Assembly (NCBI RefSeq): GCF_036567765.1
Contig: NZ_DATCTU010000006.1
Span: 22,112-86,111, forward strand
From: Pseudobacteroides sp.
GTDB lineage: Bacteria; Bacillota; Clostridia; Acetivibrionales; DSM-2933
Length of the DNA: 64,000 nucleotides
Direction: 5' to 3'
Positions 55,762 to 64,000 of the stretch are shown here, in pieces. The first letter of the stretch is position 1. The number at the start of each line of letters is the position of its first letter. Below the pieces are notes generated by a model, which worked only from the letters and a program-made list of their open reading frames with translations, had not been told where the DNA came from and made no database searches. The position numbers and the translations under genes were made by a program.

Positions 55762-56727
55762 TTGATTAAAGAAAGATTAAAATTAATATCCCTGCTAATA
55801 ATTTCATTCTTGCTTCTATTGCTTGTATCATGCTCTGCACATACCCCGTCTGATAAAGGTAAACTAAAAAGTGCGGAGCCGCAGAACAAGATGGAATCAC
55901 AAAAACGTATGTCAGCTGAAGGTAATCCGGGTATATTGAAGGAAACAGAAAAAAATTTAACATCAGGAGTTGCAACGCAAGTACCATGGGAAAATGACGA
56001 AGGTTTCAAATCTGCACAGCAGAAAAAAGGTACATCTGAAATGCTGGCTGCTTACCGTACCGTACTGAAAGACCCTCTTTCCGGTGAAGAAGAGAATGTA
56101 CACCTGGCTGCCCGCTATCTTGCAGGTAATATGGTAGAACCGGGACAGGTTTTTTCACAAAACCGGCAAATCGGCCCATATACGGAAGAGAGAGGGTTCA
56201 AAACCGGACCGACTTATAGCGGGGCAAATCTTGTAAATACTGTCGGTGGAGGGGTGTGCAAGATAGCATCTACCCTGTATAACGTAGTCGTTTTAAGCAA
56301 TCTCCAGGTTGTTGAGAGGCATAACCACAGCATGCCGGTTCCTTATGTCCCTTATGGCCAGGATGCTACTGTATTCTATGGGCAAAGTGATTTTAAATTT
56401 AAAAATGATACCGGTTCTCCTATATTAATTTGGGCACAAGGCATAGACAATATACTTTATATAGGATTTTACAGTAAAGAAAAGGCTCCAAGGGTAGAAT
56501 GGCATCATGAGATAACAAATAAGCAAGCGGCACCGACTATCTACCGTAATAATACATTATTACCTGCGAACAGTGAAAAGAAGGTGGCAGAGGGAATGGA
56601 CGGTGCAACAGTAAAATCATGGGTTACAATAGAAAAACAGGACGGAACAAAAACGGATAAGCAACTAGGAAAAAGCTATTACAAGCCTTTCCCCAATATT
56701 GTTGAAAAAGGCATTGTGGTAAAGTAG
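55762..56727 (+). CDS. VanW-family lipoprotein, second paralogue
   Basis: A 321-residue protein, start TTG 55762 with a GGTGA site. The lipobox is LVSC (Cys24). The VanW domain (~115-235) shows FSQNRQIGPYTEERGFKTGP, GGGVCKIASTLYNVVVLSNL and ERHNHSMPVPYVPYG; about 90 further residues form a beta-rich G5-like end region. It is divergent from the other VanW gene, with a 250-base shared control region. No vancomycin-resistance genes are nearby, so resistance is not implied. Confidence 0.88.
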   Translation: MIKERLKLISLLIISFLLLLLVSCSAHTPSDKGKLKSAEPQNKMESQKRMSAEGNPGILKETEKNLTSGVATQVPWENDEGFKSAQQKKGTSEMLAAYRTVLKDPLSGEEENVHLAARYLAGNMVEPGQVFSQNRQIGPYTEERGFKTGPTYSGANLVNTVGGGVCKIASTLYNVVVLSNLQVVERHNHSMPVPYVPYGQDATVFYGQSDFKFKNDTGSPILIWAQGIDNILYIGFYSKEKAPRVEWHHEITNKQAAPTIYRNNTLLPANSEKKVAEGMDGATVKSWVTIEKQDGTKTDKQLGKSYYKPFPNIVEKGIVVK

Positions 56728-57368
56728 GCCGATAAATAATAAAAACCTTCTTTCCTTGGAGCTGCTGATATGCTGCCTATATGGTAGACAGTTTAAATAA
56801 TAAAACTGTCACTACAAAATCATCATCAAAAGTTTTTGCTAATTGCTGGAATGTCCGCTTTTCCTGCTGGTCTTCGGTTTCTAATGCAAAAATTTCACTA
56901 TGACGGATGCACCTTGAACCGTTGAGATTGCCTTTAATGTTTAAAAGTCACATATCGCTATTGTTTACATAAAATGTAGCAGATTCTTTTCTAATACTTA
57001 TATGTTTTTATATCAAAACTTGGTATTGTGAGCACTTTCGACGTTGTTTACTATAAATACTATAGTTTTTGGTAATTAAGTTAACTGTTCCGTTGCCACA
57101 AACACCCCTTACACCCCCACATATTAAATAAATAGTACGGTAATTCACCGCCCTTTTTGCACAATATATAAAGAATGAGTATTGAGAGATTTAGATTTAC
57201 AGCCATCAACATTGACCTCCATTAACATCAGTGTCTAAATTTGGTAAAAACGCACTTAGCAAAATCAATGCCAGGTTCTGTTATTGATTCCTTATATTCC
57301 ATTAGTTTTTAAAGTTATTTTGTGTTACAATATCCTCCGGTTAATCTATAGGAGGTGAAATAGTTTAG
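56728..57368. other. 640-base region without an intact gene
   Basis: AT-rich. On the minus strand near 56780-56940 a frame encodes LNGSRCIRHSEIFALETED and further protein-like sequence before a stop, which may be a remnant of a lost gene. The rest shows nothing I can name. Confidence 0.35.
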
Positions 57369-58247
57369 ATGAGGTCAATAATAAAAAGGTTAACTTTTAT
57401 AATCCCCGTATCCCTTTTAGTAGTTATTTTACTTGGATTTTCGCCATATTATGTAACAACAGGAAGTACTGGGGAGGTAGCAAGGGATAGGGGGTATTCA
57501 TCAATATTTATAGGCAATAATCCTAAGTATTCAGATAGTAAGAATGGGACTCAAATTAATATAAAACCTGATGAGTATTTGATTAAAAAAGATGATTCTT
57601 TATTATCAATATCAAAGAATTATAAAATTACACCAAGTGAGTTAAAGTGGATTAATAAACCAAATCTAAAAGTTGAAAAAGGAAATATTATTAAAATCCC
57701 TGTAATAGAGAAAAAATCCCTTAGAGATATAATAAATGCCAAGGGAATAGATATTAACGTTGCACCTTTGGAGATCCGGGTTAATAAGACTGATCATGTA
57801 CTGGGTGTTTTTTCTAATGGAATTTTACTAAAATCATACCATATGGAAATTGGTGATAACGGATTAAATGATAAAGAGGTTGTAGGTGATCATAAAACTC
57901 CTGAGGGAACATTTTATATAACTGAGAAATCAGTTTTAAGTCCTGAGGATTATTACCTTGGATCAAGATGGATGAGGCTTAGTTATCCAAACGTAGAAGA
58001 TGCAGAACGTGGATTGCAAAATGGTATAATTAACAATGGAACCTATAATAAGATAAAAAATGCGATTAATAACTTGGAAACTCCTCCCCAGGAAACAGAT
58101 TTGGGAGGAAGTGTGGGTATTCATGGAGGAAGTAAAGAAACCTTTGGCAGTAACTGGACTTGGGGATGTGTTGGTTTAAAAAATAGTGATATAGAAGACT
58201 TCTTTGATTTTATAAATATTGGTGCTAAAGTAATGATTGAAAGATAG
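57369..58247 (+). CDS. LysM + L,D-transpeptidase (YkuD)
   Basis: A 292-residue exported cell-wall enzyme that makes 3-3 peptidoglycan cross-links or attaches proteins to the wall. It has a hydrophobic N-terminal anchor (8-24), a LysM peptidoglycan-binding repeat (~68-111) and a YkuD catalytic domain (~133-292). The active site is HGGSKETFG followed by WGCVGLKN (nucleophile Cys267); the usual Arg two residues after Cys is Gly here. AGGAGGTGA precedes the ATG. It is monocistronic. Confidence 0.92.
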   Translation: MRSIIKRLTFIIPVSLLVVILLGFSPYYVTTGSTGEVARDRGYSSIFIGNNPKYSDSKNGTQINIKPDEYLIKKDDSLLSISKNYKITPSELKWINKPNLKVEKGNIIKIPVIEKKSLRDIINAKGIDINVAPLEIRVNKTDHVLGVFSNGILLKSYHMEIGDNGLNDKEVVGDHKTPEGTFYITEKSVLSPEDYYLGSRWMRLSYPNVEDAERGLQNGIINNGTYNKIKNAINNLETPPQETDLGGSVGIHGGSKETFGSNWTWGCVGLKNSDIEDFFDFINIGAKVMIER

Positions 58248-58384
58248 GTGAGTAATTTTAACTTGAAATGTTTATAATAATTCTAGAAATAAAAACATTT
58301 ATTTTGAGTAACACATACATTGTTGTAAAAAATAGATGTGCCACTTTGTATTATAGCATTATCTGCTAGAGAATTAACTTGACT

Positions 58385-58796
58385 TGACAGTGCATGAATA
58401 GGGTATGGGAAATACCTCTCCTGGCAGCAATCAAACGTAAAAAGGAGAGGAAAACTATGACAGTACAAGACAGGATAGTTAAGAACAAGACGAGCCTATT
58501 AGAGTTGGCAGAATATTTACAAAATGTCAGCGAAGCGTGTAAAATCCATGGTGTTAGCAGACAACATTTTTATGATATAAAACAAGTAACTGCAGCAGAT
58601 GTACTCAATGATAGAGTAATACCATTCTTTGAGAGTCACATGATACCTGTTATGAGAATACTTACCGATATAGGTGCAGAGTATTGCGGAGCTCAGGAGA
58701 AACACTTATATGAATTATTCTTGCAAATGAATGATATAGATCACACAATGACTAAGGCAAAAAGCCCACAAACCAATGGTATCTCTAAGAGATATG
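58385..58796 (+). pseudogene. Internally deleted IS481-family transposase
   Basis: The frame from ATG 58457 (AAAGGAGAGG upstream) keeps the N-terminal helix-turn-helix (MTVQDRIVKNKTSLLELAEY; HGVSRQHFYD) and part of the DDE domain (ILTDIGAEYCG; KAKSPQTNGI). About 140 central residues and the C terminus are missing, so it cannot transpose. The left end begins near 58385 (GACAGTGCATGAATAGG). The frame then runs into a copy of the DUF2461 gene tail. Confidence 0.85.
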
Positions 58797-58836
58797 ATTT
58801 CCTATGTGCGGTGGAATCTACTCAAGCCTATTCTTA
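58793..58836 (+). repeat. Copy of the DUF2461 gene 3' end
   Basis: 36 bases are identical to 38861-38896 (TATGATTTCCTATGTGCGGT onward), and the match continues to the stop with two changes. It is fused in frame to the IS481 relic and overlaps the 3' end of the DUF169 gene on the other strand. Confidence 0.85.
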
Positions 58837-59447
58837 ACGCCTTCCCAGGTTTTTGCCTGAAAAAAGCAATCTCTTGAGTTTTCCTCCATTCTGAGATAAT
58901 CCTCATATGGTACTGTAATGGCGAAAGCATCAGCCTCAAACACCGGTCTGGCCCAAATGTTCACCAGACCCACCACTGCCCTTGGTTTGTCTCTTCTTAA
59001 TTCGTTTAACGGTATTTTTACCAACGAACTGCATCCTGAAGTCATAGGTGTAATAACATTATCAACAAAACTTGATTCATAAGAGAAAAGAGAAATCAAG
59101 GCGGAGATTTGATCAGGATTCCCTAAGAAAACGACTAGTTTCGGCTCTTCATTGTTTAATATCTCCACAGGCTTAAACACAATATATTTTGCATTGTGTA
59201 CATTTTTAGGAAGCCCCTCATAATAAGCTTTTGCAATTTCAGGATTCTTTTTCAACCTTTCACCATGGGGAAAGCCTTCCCCTCTTCCGCAGGACAAGAA
59301 ACACTCAATTCCACCAGGTATAGATGGAGAATCTGTAAATCCCAATCCTGCTTTCATGCCTGGACACCCCTTGGACTCACTGCTTAGGCATACTGCTTTT
59401 CCGGTAAGTGATTCTTTAAGAGCAGGCAATGAACATATACCTTTCAT
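58818..59447 (-). CDS. DUF169 protein, possibly N-terminally truncated
   Basis: A 209-residue protein of the DUF169 family, with Cys residues (VCLSSESKGCPGMKAGLGF; ECFLSCGRGEGFP; TPMTSGCSSL) and a C-terminal RPVFEADAFAITVPYEDYLR. Function is unknown, with suggested links to metal or redox chemistry. Family members are usually longer at the N terminus. ATG 59447 lacks a ribosome site, while an out-of-frame ATG 22 bases upstream has one nearby, which suggests a lost 5' segment. The last residues are encoded by the DUF2461-tail copy, so the C terminus may also be altered. Confidence 0.7.
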   Translation of the reverse strand: MKGICSLPALKESLTGKAVCLSSESKGCPGMKAGLGFTDSPSIPGGIECFLSCGRGEGFPHGERLKKNPEIAKAYYEGLPKNVHNAKYIVFKPVEILNNEEPKLVVFLGNPDQISALISLFSYESSFVDNVITPMTSGCSSLVKIPLNELRRDKPRAVVGLVNIWARPVFEADAFAITVPYEDYLRMEENSRDCFFQAKTWEGVKNRLE

Positions 59448-59620
59448 AACATATATTTGTATTTAACATTCCGCACCGCCTTTTCACTGAATATATTGTA
59501 GATTATTGTATTACTATATAATATCAAAAAGGCTATAGATTTCTCAAGACACAAACACCAAGTTATAGTAAAATTTTCCTGAAGCAGCTATATGGAAGAA
59601 GATATTTTATAATGTGGGGT

Positions 59621-60631
59621 TCATACAATGTAGCTTATTGAGGCCTCTGGCAAATACTTCCCAATAAACCCTCTTATAACATCCTCCGCAGGGTTTCTAA
59701 TTTCATTGCGATAGGTGTACTTTCCTGGCCCCTTAGGTTTCATCTTTTCTTTATCCAATAAATTTACCGCATTGGGCATACATTCCGTATTAATATAGAA
59801 ATTAGGCAATCCATAGGTCATAAATATAACTTCTACAAACAATTGCTCTTTAAGTTCCGGCAATAAAAGCTCTTTAACTTCCCTGAACATATTTTCATAC
59901 ATCTCTTCCCAACCTTCCTCCAGAATTATGGGAGCAATATTCAATCCTATCCTATATCCAGCTTCAAACATTTTGTTGGCAGCAGCAATTCTATCCTTAA
60001 GTCTGCTGGTGCCGAATTCAACCTTTCTAATAATCTCTTGAGGGTTTACTGAAATCCGCATCTGCGTGTGTCCATTATGATCAGCTGTCAGAAGATCATC
60101 CACAGCATCAAACTTTGTAGCAAAAGTAACAGTTGCATTTTCCAGTTTCCCAAACTGCTCAATTGCCCATTTCAAGTTTCCTGTAATGGTATTTTCCAGT
60201 ACCATGTCAGAATTGCATCCTAGCTCATAGACTTTATGTTCCCCTGACTTCTTAATCATTTTTTTCACTTTACCCAGCATTTCATCTCTATTCATAAATA
60301 TCCGCAGGTAAGAGTTTGTGTTGAAATTGCAAACCAAATAGCAGTAAAGACACGAAGCAGTGCAACCACTGGAGGTGAAGGGCACAATAAAATCCGCACT
60401 CTTATCGTTTGGGGTCAAATTAACGGTTTTTCTTGTCCCTAATATCAGGTATTTTTTCATTTTAGTAAATTCCTTATTAGGTCGACATCTCAGTTCCTCA
60501 ATTTTATGATGAGCATTAATTGGGATAAGCGGAATATCCATTTTTTTATATCTTTCCAACAACTCTTTTCCCTGTTCATATTCCTCTACCACTTCTTCAT
60601 AATACACTCTTAATGGTATAAAAGACTTCAT
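59621..60631 (-). CDS. splB: Spore photoproduct lyase (radical SAM)
   Basis: It repairs spore photoproduct (a thymine dimer formed in UV-irradiated spores) during germination. The 336-residue protein has the radical SAM cluster motif Cys90-x3-Cys94-x2-Cys97 (SGCTASCLYCYL) and Cys139 in ELGCNSDMVLE, near the position of the hydrogen-donor cysteine of B. subtilis SplB (Cys141). The length matches the family. It is on the same strand as the DUF169 gene, 173 bases upstream of it, and the SH3-like gene ends 44 bases before its start. Confidence 0.95.
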   Translation of the reverse strand: MKSFIPLRVYYEEVVEEYEQGKELLERYKKMDIPLIPINAHHKIEELRCRPNKEFTKMKKYLILGTRKTVNLTPNDKSADFIVPFTSSGCTASCLYCYLVCNFNTNSYLRIFMNRDEMLGKVKKMIKKSGEHKVYELGCNSDMVLENTITGNLKWAIEQFGKLENATVTFATKFDAVDDLLTADHNGHTQMRISVNPQEIIRKVEFGTSRLKDRIAAANKMFEAGYRIGLNIAPIILEEGWEEMYENMFREVKELLLPELKEQLFVEVIFMTYGLPNFYINTECMPNAVNLLDKEKMKPKGPGKYTYRNEIRNPAEDVIRGFIGKYLPEASISYIV

Positions 60632-60675
60632 ACTGGCTACTCCTTGGCAAAAACGTTTTTTATATTATTGCCGTT

Positions 60676-60951
60676 TTAGCCTAAAGTATGCCTTCCTGCA
60701 ATGTAACTGTACCTTACATCAGCACTTCTTTCGATTAATGTATACTTTGAGTCTATTTCAATTAGGTTCTCTTGTTTGATAAAACCTTTTATCCCTTCTT
60801 TTGTTTGGATGTCTACCCATTTGATTTCATATGTTCCCACTCTGGGATTTAATATATCAAATTTCTCTCCAACCTGTAACAGAGTAATAGTCTTTGATGC
60901 TGACGAACGATTTTCTTTTAATTCAACATCCTTAATCACAATACCCTTCAA
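60676..60951 (-). CDS. Small SH3-like protein
   Basis: A 91-residue protein made mostly of one bacterial SH3-type barrel (KTITLLQVGEKFDILNPRVG; KWVDIQTKEGIKGFIKQENL). I place the start at TTG 60951, with GGAGTG six bases upstream; a GTG at 60960 overlaps that site. It lacks a signal peptide, unlike most SH3b proteins, so it is probably cytoplasmic or a degenerate piece. It precedes splB on the same strand, 44 bases away, and may be in its operon. Confidence 0.65.
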   Translation of the reverse strand: MKGIVIKDVELKENRSSASKTITLLQVGEKFDILNPRVGTYEIKWVDIQTKEGIKGFIKQENLIEIDSKYTLIERSADVRYSYIAGRHTLG

Positions 60952-61019
60952 AAAAATCACTCCAATATTTTTTGATTTTGTAATACTGTCATTTATGCAT
61001 AATATTCAATATCACATAC

Positions 61020-61463
61020 CGTGAAAAATCGCTGATTGCTTGCCTAATATCCATTATAATCATTTTGCATTAATTTGTCTTAATTTGTTTAACTTCCAAA
61101 TTTAACAAGTTCTTAATATAACGCCTAAAATCACCTACAAGGGCAGATTGCACATACCATATAAACAGATACAGCAGTAGAGTATGGATTTATTGCTAAC
61201 ATATGTCCGAGTTCTGCAAAGCTTAGCCTTGTCAGTGTTAATCGAATTTATGGATAAGTACGGATCAAGATAAAAAAATCTTCATCTGGGCCTTCAGGGT
61301 GTATTATAAAGATATAGGCCGCTTGCTTCTGTTAGCCAATCTGGCTGGCCTCCAAATTTAGTTACAGGCGTTTTTATAACTCCTGAAACAACTACAGGAA
61401 CACTTCTCTTCCTGTCATGCTTTTTGAGAAATGTCCCTGCAATTTTGAAAATTTAATAATATG
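61020..61463 (-). pseudogene. Decayed region with a DUF1963-like fragment
   Basis: On the minus strand 61440-61300 encodes TPVTKFGGQPDWLTEASGLY before a TGA, and the neighbouring frame then continues YIFIIHPEGPDEDFFILI. The 'TKFGGQPDW' phrase resembles DUF1963 proteins, an immunity-associated family. The rest of the region shows no intact gene. Identification is tentative. Confidence 0.4.
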
Positions 61464-63161
61464 TTATACACTAAACTTTAAAACAGTTTCTTTTAATTTC
61501 CTTGCATCTTCCATGGTGATAAGCATTCGTTTCTGCACTTCATTCACTTCAATAACTATCTGCGATGTTTTCTCTGCAATATTTTGCGTTCCAGCAGCTC
61601 CTCTATTTACAGTCATAGAAATTTCGTTTATAGCCTTTATAATACCTTCCACATTTGCCGACAACTCTTCAGTTGTTGTGCTAAAATCTGAAACTAAACT
61701 ATCAATGAACTCAGCATCTTCGCTATACTGTTTCCCAGTCTGTAGCATACTCTGGTAATCCCTTTTGACATTACTGTCCATGAAATTCATAATTGTCCTT
61801 GAGCTGTCTGACAAGTTCTCGACTGATGATACAACTTCCTTTGTAACTCTTTGTATCTCATTGATTGTGCTTTTGGAGTCTTCAGCCAATTTTCTTATTT
61901 CGTCTGCAACAACCGCAAAGCCTTTCCCAGCTTCTCCTGCTCGTGCTGCTTCTATCGCAGCGTTGAGAGCAAGGAGGTTGGTTTGAGATGATATTTGCAG
62001 TATGGCATCGGAGAGTGCTCTTATCTGCTCAATTGCTTTTGCCCGCTCTAATGCAGATTCCAGCTTATTCCTCTCTTTATCATAAATTTCTTGAGTAGCT
62101 TGCTGTGATTCAAATGCACTGGATTTAAGTTCATTTGCCCTTATACTAATCTCTCTTGATGCAATTGTCCCTTCTTGAGCTTTTGCTGTTATTGCATCTA
62201 TTGCAGTTTCCATTTCAGCAGAAGATGCATTCATCTGCTCTGCGGTTGCAGCTGTTTCTTCCATTCCTGATGATAGTTGTTGAACCGTTGCCGATGTAAC
62301 TTCGATATTTGAATTCAGGTCGGTTAAACATTTGGATATAGCATCTGCTGCTTCTCCGACACTGGTGGAGCAATTATTCACATCAATAATGATGGACCTG
62401 ATATTGGCAATAAATTTATTAATGCTTAAAGCAAGTTCGCCAATCTCATCTTTTGAGTAAGTATGAATTTGCCGGGTCAAGTCGCCACCATTTTCAGCAA
62501 GTGCATTTAGTTCTTTTTTAAATAGCGTGATGGGTTTAATAATGATTTTTGTTATTGATAACCATACTAATGCAGTTGCTATTAATAATGCCAATACGGA
62601 AATTATTAATGAAAATATTGCTTTTTGGGTAGATTTTTCAATATTATTAATAGTTGATTCTACATTAATTCTAGATTTATCTTTGAAAAAATCTACACTA
62701 CTATTAATCTTCTTTGCTGCTTTATCAAACTCCCCCATGATTTGATTGCCTTCATCCGGCCCACCATTTATATAAGCATTAGCCATTCTTTTTCCCAATT
62801 CATAATATGGATCAAAATCTTCTCTTATTTTATCCAGTTCTTTTTTTTGTCCAGGGTTTATTTCAATAAGTACATTAAGAGTTGTTTTTACATTTTGTGC
62901 ATACTTCTCAGCTTCTTCGAATCCATCATCGAATCCTTTTGCAGCCCTTGTAGTGCTAATATCTGTTAGCCATTGCTGTACTTGTACAACACTAAGTTTT
63001 AGATCCTCTGACTTTGATAAAGTAGTAAAGGATTTTTCATTCATTTCTTTTACCATCTGAAGATTGTTTTTGACTGTAATGAATTGGATACAAATAATAA
63101 AAATAAAAAAAATCATTATGGCAATTACAGGTAACATTAATTTGTACTTTATACTTTTCAT
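61464..63161 (-). CDS. Methyl-accepting chemotaxis protein
   Basis: A 565-residue transmembrane receptor. It has a helix at 6-28, a four-helix-bundle sensor (~30-190), a second helix (~190-210), a HAMP domain ([20 protein letters not shown]) and a signalling domain with the conserved tip [17 protein letters not shown] and [20 protein letters not shown]. It senses an unknown ligand and controls CheA. I chose ATG 63161, correctly spaced from AAGGAAG; ATG 63167 overlaps the site. A broken paralogue lies at 48522-50139. Confidence 0.95.
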   Translation of the reverse strand: MKSIKYKLMLPVIAIMIFFIFIICIQFITVKNNLQMVKEMNEKSFTTLSKSEDLKLSVVQVQQWLTDISTTRAAKGFDDGFEEAEKYAQNVKTTLNVLIEINPGQKKELDKIREDFDPYYELGKRMANAYINGGPDEGNQIMGEFDKAAKKINSSVDFFKDKSRINVESTINNIEKSTQKAIFSLIISVLALLIATALVWLSITKIIIKPITLFKKELNALAENGGDLTRQIHTYSKDEIGELALSINKFIANIRSIIIDVNNCSTSVGEAADAISKCLTDLNSNIEVTSATVQQLSSGMEETAATAEQMNASSAEMETAIDAITAKAQEGTIASREISIRANELKSSAFESQQATQEIYDKERNKLESALERAKAIEQIRALSDAILQISSQTNLLALNAAIEAARAGEAGKGFAVVADEIRKLAEDSKSTINEIQRVTKEVVSSVENLSDSSRTIMNFMDSNVKRDYQSMLQTGKQYSEDAEFIDSLVSDFSTTTEELSANVEGIIKAINEISMTVNRGAAGTQNIAEKTSQIVIEVNEVQKRMLITMEDARKLKETVLKFSV

Positions 63162-63258
63162 CAGCATCTCTTCCTTAAATGAATATTTTATATTTGGATA
63201 TTAGAACAACAAAACTTGATATATATATCGGATAGTTTACATAATATAATTAGTTCAC

Positions 63259-63549
63259 TTATATTAGAAGCTTATAAAAAAGCTCTAGTACAATTATAAG
63301 TTTCCATTCTTCAACTTTAATATCACATGACCAATTCAATGGAACATAAACAGAATGTATAAATCTGTAGTGAAAACATGAACCATACCATTGCCATAAA
63401 CATCCTAACCCTTTATAAAACTTCTTTTTGTACTTGACTTTTTCAACTTTATAATTGGGATAATATTGGTGAAGATTTTTTTCTTGACAAATTGGACAAA
63501 TATCCTCTAAATTTATTGTAAGAATGTTGTTTTCAAATATTTTCTCCAT
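63259..63549 (-). CDS. Small hypothetical protein with a CxxC pair
   Basis: A 96-residue frame with ICPICQEKNLHQYYP near residues 17-31 and aromatic-rich sequence (LWQWYGSCFHYRF) in the middle. The ribosome site is weak. It could be a real small metal-binding protein or a remnant; it lies next to another decayed Cys-rich fragment. Confidence 0.4.
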   Translation of the reverse strand: MEKIFENNILTINLEDICPICQEKNLHQYYPNYKVEKVKYKKKFYKGLGCLWQWYGSCFHYRFIHSVYVPLNWSCDIKVEEWKLIIVLELFYKLLI

Positions 63550-63669
63550 AAGTCCATATAATCATCTAGAATTTCATGCCACTAGTTTATTCTTCATAGT
63601 CAATGCCCCTTCTTGACTTTATTGGCAATTTACACATTTATCATCCAAAGACCGCTTTTTCCCCACCCT

Positions 63670-63875
63670 TTAGCAATCATTACAGACAATGCACCCATTA
63701 AAATACAAAAATGTGCCATGTTTAGGGCATTTGGGGAAACCTTCTGGAATAATAAACCCAGGGTCATTACTTTCTTCTTTCCAAGAATGATACGCCTCTT
63801 TATCAATATATGCTGGGTCGAAATTTACAATTAATTTTTTAAATGTATCTATGTAGGAAAATAGTCCATCTTAAG
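63670..63875 (-). pseudogene. Truncated C-terminal fragment with a zinc-ribbon-like end
   Basis: A minus-strand frame without a start codon encodes about 65 residues, including FDPAYIDKEAYHSWKEESND and a C-terminal FPKCPKHGTFLYFNGCIVCN. The Cys/His spacing suggests a small zinc site. Its upstream part is cut off at the IS4-transposase relic, so it is probably the tail of a gene interrupted by that element. Confidence 0.45.
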
Positions 63876-64000
63876 CGATATATATCGGCAATTTCCTCAG
63901 CAGAGAGATCAAAACGATTTGTAACTATATTAAACGGTTCTCTATTTGAGGAGTCAATTACCTGGATAATCCTTAAAGAATGCTGCATTTTTGTACTTTG
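63839..64000 (-). pseudogene. IS4-family transposase fragment at the window edge
   Basis: The minus strand encodes MQHSLRIIQVIDSS, then FNIVTNRFDLSAEEIADIYR and LRWTI, a classic C-terminal segment of IS4-type transposases. The match ends just after RWTI and a TAA follows at 63841. It continues beyond the right edge. It is related to but not identical with the relic at 52728-53060. Confidence 0.8.

Noticed and set aside
54877..56727. Vancomycin-resistance cluster suggested by VanW domains
   Set aside because: No vanH/A/X ligase, dehydrogenase or dipeptidase genes are nearby; VanW alone is common in spore-formers.
1..64000. CRISPR array
   Set aside because: No regularly spaced direct repeats with unique spacers were seen; the repeats found are dispersed palindromes.

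Overview
The window comes from an AT-rich, anaerobic, endospore-forming member of the Clostridia that builds a cellulosome-type surface. Sporulation and germination are shown by SpoIIE, a GerA/GerB/GerC operon and spore photoproduct lyase. The cellulosome link is shown by two secreted enzymes (a GH18 chitinase and a CE2-type esterase) carrying an X-module plus a type II-like dockerin, two SLH proteins, and a decayed CBM3 gene. Anaerobiosis is shown by a CO dehydrogenase. Enzymes bearing type II-like dockerins would fit the Acetivibrio / Pseudobacteroides cellulosolvens group; that placement is inference, not something read directly.

Layout. 0-15 kb: a partial unknown gene, spoIIE, a Met-Glu-Val tRNA operon, an S41 processing protease, two adjacent SLH proteins, cooS, an AraC/GyrI-like regulator and the dockerin chitinase. 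15-24 kb: a three-gene ABC exporter, the ger operon and the dockerin esterase. 24-31 kb: a SecA paralogue with a C-terminal membrane helix followed by a DUF2935 gene, a small membrane protein carrying a repeat, a serine hydrolase, two tiny conserved-looking proteins and an HD hydrolase. 31-38 kb: PadR / HAAS-domain protein / exosortase K / MSEP-CTERM protein, then ahcY. 38-50 kb: DUF2461, a broken CBM3 + C25-peptidase-like gene, and two adjacent paralogous MACPF-signature proteins of 1661 and 731 residues, followed by a broken chemotaxis receptor. 50-64 kb: an ECF sigma/anti-sigma pair, IS4- and IS481-family relics, an exported agmatine-deiminase-like enzyme, two divergent VanW lipoproteins, a LysM L,D-transpeptidase, DUF169, splB, an SH3-like protein, an intact chemotaxis receptor and several decayed fragments.

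The most interesting items are the MACPF gene pair (candidate pore-forming proteins, the large one joined to a long helical segment with a hydrophobic stretch and then beta-rich modules), the dedicated exosortase K / MSEP-CTERM sorting pair in a Gram-positive, and two families of short palindromic repeats. Repeat family B (about 80 bp, two palindromes, all clear copies on the same strand) lies inside coding sequence twice: in the signal-peptide region of the chitinase and in frame inside a small membrane protein. Repeat family A (about 100 bp inverted repeat) abuts gene ends and in places supplies the stop codon. Decay is concentrated at 39-41 kb, 48-50 kb and 50-64 kb, where nonsense mutations, homopolymer frameshifts and transposase fragments cluster.
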